64,000 nt of DNA from Sphingomonas aerophila (GCF_014199305.1 NZ_JACIJK010000001.1:62001-126000), one strand, 5' to 3'; counted from the first letter of the stretch, positions 27,415 through 36,559 are shown. Numbers and translations are program-made. The notes: generated by a model from the letters alone, not told the origin.

Positions 27415-27457
27415 TTGCTCACGCAACCAGCGGCGGCTTTCACCGGTTATCTTGGCA

Positions 27458-28852
27458 ATGCGCGTCGTCACACTGCCCGAACCCGATGACTTCGACGCAT
27501 GGCGCGATGCTGCGCGCGGGCTTGCCGCGGCCGGCGTACCGGCCGACGACGTCGTATGGCAGGTCGGTGACGCGCCAACCGATCTGTTCGCAGGTCAGGC
27601 CAGCACTGCGCCACCGCCAGCATCGCCCGGCTTTTCGGTCCCCAGGCCCTTTATCGACCTGGCCCGGTCGGCGGTGCAGGCCAGTGACCCCGAACGGTTC
27701 AGTCTTCTCTATACACTTCTCACTCGCCTTCGACGCGAACCCGGGGTCATGGAGGATCGCGCCGATCCGCTGCTGCGCCGGCTGGAAACGCTCGCCAAGA
27801 ACGTGCGCCGCGACATCCATAAAATGCGCGCATTCCTGCGCTTTCGCGAGGTGACCGACGAGGCAGGATCGCGTTTCGTCGCGTGGTTCGAACCCGAACA
27901 CCACATCGTGCGCGCCAATGCGGCGTTCTTCGTCAACCGCTTTGCGTCGATGCGCTGGTCCATCCTGACGCCCGATGTTTCGCTGCACTGGGATGGCAAG
28001 GCGTTAAGCGAAGGTCCGGGCGCGACCCGCGCGGACGCCCCCGACGGCGACCCGGTCGAAGAGGTATGGAAGACCTATTACGCGAACATCTTCAATCCTG
28101 CGCGCGTGAAGGTCGGCGCGATGCTGAAGGAGATGCCGCGCAAATACTGGAAGAACATGCCCGAAACCGCGCTCGTCCCCCAGCTTCTGGCAGGCGCCCA
28201 GGCACGCGAGGCCCGCATGATCGAAACGGCACAAACCCAGCGCGGCGAGATCGGCGGCAACAGCCAGGCTGCATGGGAGGCGCTGAAGGAAGAGGCGGCC
28301 GCCTGCACGCGATGCCACCTTTACAAACATGCGACGCAAACCGTGTTCGGCGAGGGATCGGTGACGTCCACCATAATGTTTGTCGGCGAACAGCCAGGCG
28401 ACAATGAGGATCTGGCGGGCAAGCCGTTTATCGGCCCCGCCGGCCAGATGTTCGATCGTGCGCTGGAACAGGCCGGCATCGATCGGGGCGCGGCTTATGT
28501 CACCAACGCGGTGAAGCACTTCAAATTCGAACAGCGCGGAAAGCGTCGCATCCACTCCAAGCCCGGCGCGGGAGAGATCGATGCGTGCCGCTGGTGGATC
28601 GAGCAGGAGCAGATGCTGGTCCAGCCCAAAGTCACCGTGGCCCTTGGTGCCACTGCTGCACGCTCCCTGTTCGGCCGCACCGTAACGATCGGGCGCGAGC
28701 GAGGGCAAGCAATGCAGCTGCCGGCCGGTGGCCAGGCGCTGATCACCGTACATCCAAGCTTCCTGCTGCGCCTGCCCGACGAGGAGGCGAAGCAGGTCGA
28801 ATTCGCCCGCTTCGTCGATGACCTAAAGGTCGCGCACGCCCTTCTCGCCTGA
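27458..28852 (+). CDS. DUF4130-UdgX fusion, uracil-DNA cross-linking protein
   Basis: 464 residues from the ATG at 27458. The N-terminal half (about 75-245) is the DUF4130 domain found beside UdgX genes; the C-terminal half (about 265-464) is a UdgX-type uracil-DNA glycosylase fold with motif GEQPGDNEDLAGKPFIGPAG, the KRRIH loop at Lys362-His366, and HPSFLLR. In mycobacterial UdgX the loop His bonds covalently to the excised uracil site. Cys283, Cys286 and Cys377 are likely Fe-S ligands; His354 (VKHFKF) stands where family 4 enzymes have another Cys. It shares the LexA-controlled promoter with the radical SAM gene. Confidence 0.92.
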   Translation: MRVVTLPEPDDFDAWRDAARGLAAAGVPADDVVWQVGDAPTDLFAGQASTAPPPASPGFSVPRPFIDLARSAVQASDPERFSLLYTLLTRLRREPGVMEDRADPLLRRLETLAKNVRRDIHKMRAFLRFREVTDEAGSRFVAWFEPEHHIVRANAAFFVNRFASMRWSILTPDVSLHWDGKALSEGPGATRADAPDGDPVEEVWKTYYANIFNPARVKVGAMLKEMPRKYWKNMPETALVPQLLAGAQAREARMIETAQTQRGEIGGNSQAAWEALKEEAAACTRCHLYKHATQTVFGEGSVTSTIMFVGEQPGDNEDLAGKPFIGPAGQMFDRALEQAGIDRGAAYVTNAVKHFKFEQRGKRRIHSKPGAGEIDACRWWIEQEQMLVQPKVTVALGATAARSLFGRTVTIGRERGQAMQLPAGGQALITVHPSFLLRLPDEEAKQVEFARFVDDLKVAHALLA

Positions 28853-28935
28853 CGCGATCCGCCGTGGCGGATCACTTGCCTGTTCCTTCCGAACGTGATT
28901 GCATCGGTCCGGAATTTTCGGGGGAACACACAGGC

Positions 28936-30762
28936 ATGATCGATCGTCGCACGCTTCTCGGCTCGGGCGTGGCCATGACGTCGCTGGCGCTGCTCGGCTC
29001 GGTTGCTCATGCGGCGGAGACGTCGAGCAGCGGGCCGCTTTCGACATTATTCGACACGTTTGTGCAGGAAAGCCTGGACCGATCGCCAGATAGCGCGACC
29101 AGCCTTGGCCTCGATGTGGGCGCGCGAGCGGGGCAACGGCGGCTGGTGTCCGACAACTCGGCCGCTGGCATCGCTGCCGACAAGGCACTGACCGCCAGCC
29201 AGCTAAGCCGTCTTCGCGCCTTTCCCCATGCGTCGCTCACGGGCCTTGACCGGGTGAACTATGACGCGGTGCTTTATGGCCTGGAGAATGCGGACGCAGC
29301 CAATCGCGCCTTTCGCTTTGGCGAGGCCGGCGCGTCGACGCCCTATGTGCTGAGCCAGATCGCCGGCACATATCAAAGCTTCCCGACCTTTCTCGATACA
29401 CAGCATCCGATCAACAACGCTGCGGACGCCGACGCTTACCTCGCCCGCCTGACCGGCTTTTCCTGCCTGCTCGACAATGACACCGCGCGGGCGCAGGCTG
29501 ACGCCGCCGCCGGGGTGATTCCGCCCGACTTCATCCTCGACAAGGCGCTGGCGCAGCTCACTACCCTGCGCACGGCCGGACCGGACAGCGCGCGGCTGGT
29601 CACCTCGCTTGCCGAGCGCACCAAGGCGAAGGCCATTGCGGGCGATTGGTCTGCACGGGCAGCGGCGATCTATACCGGGCAGGTCCAGCCCGCCCTCGGT
29701 CGCCAGATCGCGGCGGTTCGCGCCATGAGAGCGCGGGCGACCTCGACCGCGGGCATCACTCTACTGCCGGGCAGCCAGGGTTATTATGCGGCCGCGCTGA
29801 AGAACTATACGACTTCCTCGCTCAGCCCGGCCGACGTGCACCGGATCGGCATGGAACAGGTGGGCCAGTACCAGGCCGAGATCGACGCGATCCTGAAGAC
29901 GCAGGGGCTGACGACCGGCAGCGTAGGCGCTCGCCTGACTGCGCTCGGCACCGATCCCAAGCGCCTGTGGCCCGACACGGATGAGGGCAAGGCCAGCGCG
30001 ATCGCGTCCCTTAATGAACAGGTGAAAGCAATCACCCCGCGCCTGACCGAAATATTCCGCGACCCGCCCGCCGTGCCACTGGAGATCCGGCGCGTGCCAA
30101 AGGAGATCGAGGCCGGCGCGCCGCTTGGCTATTACAACCAGGCCACGCTCGATGGGTCGCGCCCGGCGATCTACTACCTCAACCTCCAGCATTCGTCCGA
30201 CTGGCCGCGATGGCAGCTGCCCTCCGTCACCTATCATGAGGGGGTTCCGGGCCATCACCTGCAAGGATCGGTGGCATTCACGATCAAGGGACTGCCGTTG
30301 CTGCGCCGGCTCAGCTGGTATTCGGGCTATGGCGAGGGCTGGGCATTGTATGCCGAGCAGCTTGCGGATGAGCTCGGCATGTACCGCAACGACCCCCTTG
30401 GCCGGGTCGGTTATCTCAAGTCCGAACTGTGGCGCGCGTGCCGCATGGTGGTTGATTCCGGTCTGCACAGCCGTGGCTGGACCCGCGACCAGGGCGTCCG
30501 ATATCTCGTCGACAATGCAGGCCTAAGCGAGGGCGCGGCAACCAACGAGGTCGACCGTTACTGCGTCTGGCCGGGGCAGGCGCCGAGCTACAAGATCGGC
30601 CACACCGTCATCAACCAGCTACGCGATCGCGCGCGGGCGCGGTTGGGGCAGCGGTTCGATATCAAGGATTTCCACGCCGTCGTGCTCAACTCCGGCGCGG
30701 TGCCGCTCGACGTGCTCGACCGCATGGTGACAGCCTATGCCGCTTCCGGCCGGGTGGCCTGA
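28936..30762 (+). CDS. DUF885 family exported metallopeptidase-like protein
   Basis: 608 residues from the ATG at 28936. The N-terminus MIDRRTLLGSGVAMTSLALL is a twin-arginine-like signal ending AHA, so Tat export is likely. The DUF885 domain fills the rest; H434-E-G-V-P-G-H440 is the zinc-site-like motif of this family, related to HExxH-type peptidases. GYGEGWALYAEQLADELG and YCVWPGQAPSYKIG are further family blocks. It is probably a periplasmic peptidase; the substrate is unknown. It begins 83 bases after the UdgX gene. Confidence 0.9.
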   Translation: MIDRRTLLGSGVAMTSLALLGSVAHAAETSSSGPLSTLFDTFVQESLDRSPDSATSLGLDVGARAGQRRLVSDNSAAGIAADKALTASQLSRLRAFPHASLTGLDRVNYDAVLYGLENADAANRAFRFGEAGASTPYVLSQIAGTYQSFPTFLDTQHPINNAADADAYLARLTGFSCLLDNDTARAQADAAAGVIPPDFILDKALAQLTTLRTAGPDSARLVTSLAERTKAKAIAGDWSARAAAIYTGQVQPALGRQIAAVRAMRARATSTAGITLLPGSQGYYAAALKNYTTSSLSPADVHRIGMEQVGQYQAEIDAILKTQGLTTGSVGARLTALGTDPKRLWPDTDEGKASAIASLNEQVKAITPRLTEIFRDPPAVPLEIRRVPKEIEAGAPLGYYNQATLDGSRPAIYYLNLQHSSDWPRWQLPSVTYHEGVPGHHLQGSVAFTIKGLPLLRRLSWYSGYGEGWALYAEQLADELGMYRNDPLGRVGYLKSELWRACRMVVDSGLHSRGWTRDQGVRYLVDNAGLSEGAATNEVDRYCVWPGQAPSYKIGHTVINQLRDRARARLGQRFDIKDFHAVVLNSGAVPLDVLDRMVTAYAASGRVA

Positions 30763-30783
30763 GGCGGCGCTGGGCGCCCGACG

Positions 30784-31581
30784 TCAGAAGCTGCGCGGGT
30801 CGGGCCCGATCCGCCCGTCGGCCCGGTCGAGCGCGTCGATCGCGGCGACATCCTCCTCGTCGAGCATCAGCTCGGCCGCGGCAAGATTGTCGGCGAGGTG
30901 CTCGGGGTCCGCAGCCTTGGGGATCACCGACAGTCCGTGGTGCAGGTGCCAGGCAATCACAACCTGCGCCGCGCTCCGCCCATGCTTTGCCGCGATGCGC
31001 CCGATCGCCTCGTCGCTGAGCAACGTCTTGCCCTGACCGATCGGGCTCCAGCTTTGCGTCACGATGCCATGCGCCTCGTGATACGCGCGCGCTTCGCGCT
31101 GCTGGAAATAAGGGTGCAGCTCGATCTGGTTCACCACCGGCACCACCCCCGTTTCCTCGCGCAGTCGGTCCAGGTGCTCGGGCAGGAAGTTAGACACCCC
31201 GATTGAGCGGGCCTTGCCCGCATCGCGTAACTGGATCAGCGAGCGCCAGGCCTGCACATACCGGTCCTCGGCCGGGCTGGGCCAGTGGATCAGGTAAAGG
31301 TCGACTGCATCGGTGCCCAGCAACGCCAGGCTCTCGTCCAGCGCGGCCTCCGCATCACCGTGCCGGTCGTTCCACAGTTTCGTGGTCAGGAAGGTATCCG
31401 ATGATTTCCACCCCTCACCGACGCCCCGCTCATTGTGGTAAAGAGCGGCGGTATCAACCAGTCGGTAGCCAAGATCGATACCCTGGCGGACGACTGCCGC
31501 GACCTGCGCATCGGCAATCTGGTAGGTGCCCATGCCAAGCTGCGGCATCGACCGTCCGTCATTCAACAACATGTTCTGCAT
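30784..31581 (-). CDS. aldo/keto reductase
   Basis: 265 residues, standard for a single-barrel enzyme. The catalytic tetrad reads Asp43, Tyr48, Lys68 and His99. The C-terminal NADPH-binding part (SVIPKAADPEHLADN) is present. Sequence features GMGTYQI, VDTAALYHNE and GVSNFLPEHL match the 2,5-diketo-D-gluconate reductase / methylglyoxal reductase branch. It reduces small carbonyl compounds with NADPH; the physiological substrate cannot be told. It is divergent from the DedA gene. Confidence 0.94.
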   Translation of the reverse strand: MQNMLLNDGRSMPQLGMGTYQIADAQVAAVVRQGIDLGYRLVDTAALYHNERGVGEGWKSSDTFLTTKLWNDRHGDAEAALDESLALLGTDAVDLYLIHWPSPAEDRYVQAWRSLIQLRDAGKARSIGVSNFLPEHLDRLREETGVVPVVNQIELHPYFQQREARAYHEAHGIVTQSWSPIGQGKTLLSDEAIGRIAAKHGRSAAQVVIAWHLHHGLSVIPKAADPEHLADNLAAAELMLDEEDVAAIDALDRADGRIGPDPRSF

Positions 31582-31666
31582 TCGCGCTCAACATCGGCGT
31601 GCCATGCGCGGTTCCGGCCATTCGGCTCGGATTGCTTATCGGGGCCGATTCGGCCAAGCGCTGGTC

Positions 31667-32302
31667 ATGTTCGAAACGATCCTGACCGCCCTTGCGACCT
31701 TTGTGATCAACGTGATCTCAGCGGGCGGGTATCTCGGCATCATCCTGCTGATGGCGATCGAGAGCGCATGCGTCCCGCTGCCGTCCGAGCTGATCATGCC
31801 GTTTGCGGGCTATCTGGTTTCCACCGGCCAGTTCAGCCTGGTGATGGCCGCAACCGCGGGCGCGCTGGGATGCAACCTTGGCTCCATCGTAGCCTATGAA
31901 GTCGGCAAGCGCGGCGGCCGGCCGGTGGTGGAGCGCTGGGGCAAATACCTGTTGATCGGCCCGGACGAGCTGGATGCCGCCGACCGCTTCTTTGTGCGCT
32001 GGGGTCGCTGGGCCGTGCTGGTGGGACGCCTGCTGCCGGTGATCCGCACCTTTATCGCGTTTCCAGCCGGCGTGGCGCGCATGCCGCTGGTGCCGTTCCA
32101 CATCTACACTTTCGTCGGCTCATGGCCGTTCTGCTTCTTCCTCGCCTGGGTCGGTATGAAGCTCGGCGATCAGTGGCACAGCGATCCCCGGATCAGGGCA
32201 GCGTTTCACCGGCTGGACGCGGTGATCGGCGTACTGCTGGTCGCGGCGGTCGCTTTTTATGTTTGGCATCGGGTGCGCTCGACCCGGAAAAAGCGCGCCT
32301 GA
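31667..32302 (+). CDS. DedA family membrane protein
   Basis: 211 residues from the ATG at 31667. The family block GYLGIILLMAIESACVPLPSE is followed by FAGYL, the re-entrant region with GALGCNLGSIVAYEVGKRGG, and GRLLPVIRTFIAFPAGVARM. DedA proteins are inner-membrane members of a lipid-transporter superfamily; several act in undecaprenyl-phosphate or phospholipid flipping. The exact lipid is unknown here. A longer in-frame start upstream overlaps the divergent aldo/keto reductase gene and is not used. Confidence 0.93.
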   Translation: MFETILTALATFVINVISAGGYLGIILLMAIESACVPLPSELIMPFAGYLVSTGQFSLVMAATAGALGCNLGSIVAYEVGKRGGRPVVERWGKYLLIGPDELDAADRFFVRWGRWAVLVGRLLPVIRTFIAFPAGVARMPLVPFHIYTFVGSWPFCFFLAWVGMKLGDQWHSDPRIRAAFHRLDAVIGVLLVAAVAFYVWHRVRSTRKKRA

Positions 32303-32426
32303 TCATCCGGCGACGATGGCGTTGGTCATCCGCTCGCGAGCAGGGTCAAGCCTCCGCCTCGTGTTTCCACTGCAACCCTCAAAGCCTAACCGCGCACGCT
32401 GACCTCAGCGTGGCAGCTAGCCGGTT

Positions 32427-32909
32427 TCACCGCTCGTTGATGATCCGGTCGGCGTTGGCCTGGTCGGCCTTGCGGGCCTGGTTCTCTCGGCGGTTGCCCC
32501 GAACGGCCTGGTGGAAGCAGCCCGTCTGCCCCGCCTGCCCAACAACCGAGCAGCTGCCGATCGAGTTCACCCCAACCCCGGCGGACAAGGCCTCGGGCGC
32601 GCGGGCGGCCCAGGATTCGTTTTGCGGGGTCACCTGGAACTCGCGAAGCTCCTTGGGCACACGAAACTTTTCGCTGGCCGATCGGCGGGTGCAGACCACC
32701 ACTTCGGCGCCATCCGAATTGGTTGGGCAGCGTTCATTGCCATAGAGCACCAGCACGCCGTTCACGGGCGCGTTGCGCGACACTTCGCTGGTCCCCGTTA
32801 CCGGCTTCGGCTTGGCCGCTCCGGGCAGCGCCACGGTTGGCACCGCCTGCTGGGCCGCTGCCGGACCGGCCAGCGCCAGTCCAAGCGCCGCAAGCATGTT
32901 TTTACGCAT
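32427..32909 (-). CDS. exported hypothetical protein (sphingomonad type)
   Basis: 160 residues with a signal peptide (about 1-19, ending GPAAA). The mature part has the stretch VLVLYGNERCPTNSDGAEVV followed by VCTRRSASEKFRVP, and four Cys (two in the GSCSVV and TGCFHQ region) that may form disulfides. I recognise it only as a family of sphingomonad exported proteins without known function. It begins 14 bases after coq7, so it is probably the last gene of the long minus-strand operon from proA. Confidence 0.78.
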   Translation of the reverse strand: MRKNMLAALGLALAGPAAAQQAVPTVALPGAAKPKPVTGTSEVSRNAPVNGVLVLYGNERCPTNSDGAEVVVCTRRSASEKFRVPKELREFQVTPQNESWAARAPEALSAGVGVNSIGSCSVVGQAGQTGCFHQAVRGNRRENQARKADQANADRIINER

Positions 32910-32923
32910 CAGCCTGTCCTTTC

Positions 32924-33454
32924 CTAGATCCGCTTGGCCGCGGCGATCGCGACCCGGCAGCCCAGCCGGATCGCGGCGCTCAGCACCGGGTAGCCGAATG
33001 TGTTCTCCGCACCGGCGGCCAGTGCGTGATCACGATGTTCCAGCTCCTCGGCCTGGAACTTGGCGATCGCGCCCGACAGCTCGGGATCATCATCGCCCAG
33101 CGTGTCCAGTTGCTGGGCGTAGTGCTTGTCGATTTCCGTCTCGACTGCCGCCGTGCAGGCCATCGCCGCTTCCGGCCCGATCGCGGCGGTGACGGCGCCC
33201 AGGGCAAAGCCGGCAACATTCCAGAACGGCTGCAGCAGCGTCGGCCGTACGCCCCGTTCGACGATCATGCGATCGAAGAACGCGCGATGCTGCTCTTCCT
33301 GCTCCGCCATGTGGTGGATCGCGCGGCTGGCGGGGTGGCGATCACCCAGAATGGCAAGCTGCCCCTGGTAGATGCGCGTGGCGCCATATTCGCCCGCCTG
33401 GTCGACGCGGATCATCGCGTCGATGCTTTCGCTCCTGTCGCCCGGCTTCCTCAT
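32924..33454 (-). CDS. coq7: demethoxyubiquinone hydroxylase (Coq7/UbiX-independent type)
   Basis: 176 residues from the ATG at 33454, which overlaps the dsbB stop. It hydroxylates demethoxyubiquinone in ubiquinone synthesis using a diiron centre. Metal-ligand motifs are RVDQAGEYGATRIY, EEQHRAFF, AVETEIDKHY and AEELEHRDHA, the ExxH arrangement of the Coq7 ferritin-like fold. A short hydrophobic surface (FWNVAGFALGAVTAAIG) fits its monotopic membrane association. A longer upstream frame exists only within dsbB. Confidence 0.95.
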   Translation of the reverse strand: MRKPGDRSESIDAMIRVDQAGEYGATRIYQGQLAILGDRHPASRAIHHMAEQEEQHRAFFDRMIVERGVRPTLLQPFWNVAGFALGAVTAAIGPEAAMACTAAVETEIDKHYAQQLDTLGDDDPELSGAIAKFQAEELEHRDHALAAGAENTFGYPVLSAAIRLGCRVAIAAAKRI

Positions 33455-33930
33455 CTCACCCTCGCTAGCCACCAGCCGATCACCGCCGCCCCGGTGAGCG
33501 ACAGGATCGCGTTGAACCCCGCCAGCGAGATCCCCGCCAGCGTCCATTGCGGCGCGTCACAGCGCACCAGCGGCGCATGCATCAGCGCATCCAGCCGCGC
33601 TGCACCGTTCAGGCCCGACAGATCCACGGTCGAGGTACAGCCGGTAAAGCCGTGCCACCAGTGGTACTCGACGCCCGCGTGCAGGACGCCGATCACACCC
33701 GACACTGCAATCAACAGCGCCGCCAGGATCACCAACGCACGAGCGGGCCTGGGCGGCGCAGAAAAGGCGAGCAGCGCGACAGCCAGCGCCGCGTAATGCG
33801 GCCAGCGTTGCCAATGGCACATCTCGCACGGGTATAATCCGCCAAACAGCTGCGCTCCCCACCCGCCCGCCAGCAAAGCGGCCGGGACGAGCAGCGCCAG
33901 CCATCGCGCCCGATTCAGCGTCGCGATCAC
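33451..33930 (-). CDS. dsbB: disulfide bond formation protein B
   Basis: 159 residues from a GTG that overlaps the ctpA stop (GTGA). It is a four-helix inner-membrane protein that reoxidises DsbA and passes electrons to ubiquinone. The first active pair is C35-E-M-C38 (YPCEMCHWQRW); the second periplasmic pair lies in GFTGCTSTVD and LVRCD. Its neighbour coq7 makes the ubiquinone it uses, and two DsbA-like proteins are encoded at 24645 and 25339. Confidence 0.95.
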   Translation of the reverse strand: MIATLNRARWLALLVPAALLAGGWGAQLFGGLYPCEMCHWQRWPHYAALAVALLAFSAPPRPARALVILAALLIAVSGVIGVLHAGVEYHWWHGFTGCTSTVDLSGLNGAARLDALMHAPLVRCDAPQWTLAGISLAGFNAILSLTGAAVIGWWLARVR

Positions 33931-35261
33931 AGCGCCTTGGGCTTCGTCGCTGCTGCCACCTGCACCGGACCACCCAACCGCGCCACGGTCTTCAGCGCAT
34001 AGTTCAGCTGGAAATCCTCAACGCCCTGCTTCTTCAACTGCTCGGGCGTTGCCGTGAAGCGCGGATCGTCCTTGGTATCTTCTTCAAGGATCGCGTTGTC
34101 CGCCTTCACCTCGTTGATCAGGTGGCGGCGCAGGTCCGCTTCCCGGAAGACCGGGCGGGTCTTGTAATCGGGGTCGGTCAGCTGTGGCACACGGATGTCG
34201 GGCTCGATCCCGCCCTCCTGCACGCTTCGCCCCGACGGCGTGTAATAGCGCGCGGTGGTCAACCGCAGGGCGGTGTTCGGGCCGAGCGGCAGTACCGTCT
34301 GCACCGATCCCTTGCCGAACGTCTTTTCGCCCATGATCAGCGCGCGGTGATGGTCCTGCAGCGCGCCGGCCACGATCTCCGAGGCAGAAGCGGTACCCGC
34401 ATTGGTCAACACGATCACCGGCAAACCGTGGGCGTCATCGCCGGGTCGCGCGTAATAACGCTCGATGTCCGTCTTCTCGCGCCCGCGCTGCGAAACGATC
34501 TCGCCATGATCCAGGAACGCGTCGCCCACGGCGATCGCCTGGGTCAGCAGCCCGCCGCCATTGTCGCGCAGGTCCACCACATAGCCGAGCGGACGGTGGC
34601 CCAGCGACTTGTCGATCGCCATGATCGCGGCGCGCGTATCAGCGCCGGTGTTTTCGGAAAAGGTGTTGATGTTGATGTAGCCGACCTGGCCGCGCACTTC
34701 CCACTTCACGGGCTTCTGCACGATCACTTCGCGGATCAGCGTTACGTCGATCGGCTTGTCACGGCCCGGGCGCACCAGCGTCAGCGCGACCTTGCTGCCG
34801 GGCTTGCCCCGCATGCCTCCGATCGCCTCGTCGAGCGATTCGCCATAGATCAGCTTGCCATCGATGTGGGTGATATAGTCGCCCGACCTGATGCCCGCCC
34901 GGCCCGCAGGAGTATCCTCCTGTGGTGCGATCACCTTGATGGCCCCGTCCTCCATGGAGACGGTAAGGCCCAGGCCGCCGTAGTTACCCTCGGTCTGGAT
35001 CTTGAGATTGTCGAAGTCGAGCGCGTCGACATAGCTCGAATGCGGGTCGAGGCTGGCGAGCATGCCGCTGATCGCACCCTTGATCAGCGTCTTGTCGTCG
35101 ACCTTGTCGACATAGTCCGCCTTGACGCGATTGAAGACGTCCAGGAACTCGTCGAACTCGCGATAACTGTTACTATCGACCGCCGCCATCGCGCTGGTCG
35201 CGACGGGCACCAGGGCAAGCGCGCCGAGTAGGGCAGTAGCGGGGAAGAACAAACGCGGCAT
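33927..35261 (-). CDS. ctpA: S41 family C-terminal processing protease
   Basis: 444 residues from the ATG at 35261 (AGGA nearby); an ATG 36 bases upstream has no good ribosome site. A signal peptide (about 1-25) is followed by a PDZ domain (GLGLTVSMEDGAIKVIAP, DTPAGRAGIRSGDYI) and the S41 catalytic core. The catalytic Ser lies in TNAGTASASEIVAGAL and the Lys in GEKTFGKGSVQ. It trims C-termini of periplasmic proteins and often works with murein hydrolases; an EnvC-like gene is directly upstream. It is part of the proA-to-coq7 operon. Confidence 0.95.
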   Translation of the reverse strand: MPRLFFPATALLGALALVPVATSAMAAVDSNSYREFDEFLDVFNRVKADYVDKVDDKTLIKGAISGMLASLDPHSSYVDALDFDNLKIQTEGNYGGLGLTVSMEDGAIKVIAPQEDTPAGRAGIRSGDYITHIDGKLIYGESLDEAIGGMRGKPGSKVALTLVRPGRDKPIDVTLIREVIVQKPVKWEVRGQVGYININTFSENTGADTRAAIMAIDKSLGHRPLGYVVDLRDNGGGLLTQAIAVGDAFLDHGEIVSQRGREKTDIERYYARPGDDAHGLPVIVLTNAGTASASEIVAGALQDHHRALIMGEKTFGKGSVQTVLPLGPNTALRLTTARYYTPSGRSVQEGGIEPDIRVPQLTDPDYKTRPVFREADLRRHLINEVKADNAILEEDTKDDPRFTATPEQLKKQGVEDFQLNYALKTVARLGGPVQVAAATKPKAL

Positions 35262-35353
35262 CAACTGGGATCCTGGAGCGAAGGGCGTGCCCGTCATGTA
35301 GTCGCTTCGGGCATCGGATGGTAGCCGGGGCGGGTGAACCGGTGCTGACCGGA

Positions 35354-36538
35354 TTAGCCCAACAATGCGGTGATATCGACGGGCCGGCCGCGGCGACGCA
35401 ATTCCACCGTGACGCGCGGGTCTTCCCCGACTGCTGCGGCACCCAGGACGGCTCCGGCGGCGACCCGCTCGCCTGCATTGACGGCAGCAGCGGACAAGCC
35501 GGTGACCAGCGTCGACCAGGCGGATCCGTGATCGATGATGATGATCGTCCCATAATGGCGAAACGGCCGGGCAAAGCGCACCACGCCGCCAGCCGGCGCG
35601 ACCACGGACGCTCCCGGTCGCACCGAAAGGGTCAGCCCGCGCGACCGGATGCCATTGCCCGACACTTCGCTGAGGCCAGTGACGAGCTGCCCGGCGACCG
35701 GCAAGCGGTACGCGCCATGTTCGCCCGCCATGGCTAGCACCACGCCAGGTGCCAGCGGGCGCGGTATCGGATCGGGCAAGGGGGCGAGAGCGGCCGCCGT
35801 GGCCTTCGCCGCCCCATCTTCTTCCAGCCGATCGACCAGGTCACGCGCACGCTCGCCCAGCGCCAACGCCCGGTCCTGCTCGCTTGCCGCACCCCGGCCC
35901 AATGCCGACGCCTGCGCACGATGCCGCGCTTCGAGCAGCGCCAGCCGGGTCCGTTCCGCTTCCAGCGTAGCCCGCCCGCGGCGCAGCGCGTCTGCGGTGC
36001 CTGCCGCCACGGCCGCGAGCTTGCGCGTGGCCGCGATCTCTTGTCGCAAGCCCGCCGTGCGCGCCTGCACCGCTGGCAGCGTGCTGCCCAGCACGGCGCG
36101 CAGGTGGACCATGTCGTCCACCGATCCCGGCTGCGCGATCGCCACGATGGCGGGCCGCCGCGCCATGGACTGGAGGGCGGCGAGCAGTCGCGCGACTGGC
36201 TCCTGCGCGCGGGCCAAACGCTCGCGCTGTTGCGCGACAAGGGTGGTCACCAGCGCGGCACGCGCCCGCGTCGCGGCAAGGTCTGCCTGGGCTGCGTTCA
36301 CCCGCCCGGCCAGCGCACGTTCCTGCGCGGCGGCGCGGGCAGCGGCACCGGTTTCACGAGCCGCAGCCGCGGCCAGCGCGCTTGCGCGACGGGCAGCAGC
36401 CGCGGCGTCCGCGCGGGCTGACGCAAGTGTCCGGCGGCTGGCATCGGGATCAGCTCCTTGCGCGCCCGCCATGCCGACGGCCAGCGTCGCGATCATGCCG
36501 CCGCACGCGATCAGCCCGGCAATGCTTCCTGCCCTCAC
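35354..36538 (-). CDS. envC: EnvC-like murein hydrolase activator (degenerate LytM)
   Basis: 394 residues from a GTG. A signal peptide (ending AGA) precedes a long coiled coil (about 35-255, Ala/Arg-rich heptads) and a C-terminal LytM (M23) domain. The zinc ligands are missing: the HxxxD site reads RSRGLTLSV and the HxH site reads RVTVELR. This is the hallmark of EnvC-type activators that switch on amidases during cell division instead of cutting peptidoglycan themselves. It lies 21 bases after rlmH and 92 bases before ctpA. The amidase partner is not in the window. Confidence 0.9.
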   Translation of the reverse strand: MRAGSIAGLIACGGMIATLAVGMAGAQGADPDASRRTLASARADAAAAARRASALAAAAARETGAAARAAAQERALAGRVNAAQADLAATRARAALVTTLVAQQRERLARAQEPVARLLAALQSMARRPAIVAIAQPGSVDDMVHLRAVLGSTLPAVQARTAGLRQEIAATRKLAAVAAGTADALRRGRATLEAERTRLALLEARHRAQASALGRGAASEQDRALALGERARDLVDRLEEDGAAKATAAALAPLPDPIPRPLAPGVVLAMAGEHGAYRLPVAGQLVTGLSEVSGNGIRSRGLTLSVRPGASVVAPAGGVVRFARPFRHYGTIIIIDHGSAWSTLVTGLSAAAVNAGERVAAGAVLGAAAVGEDPRVTVELRRRGRPVDITALLG

Positions 36539-36559
36539 GCGCTATTCCCCCGCCACCCA

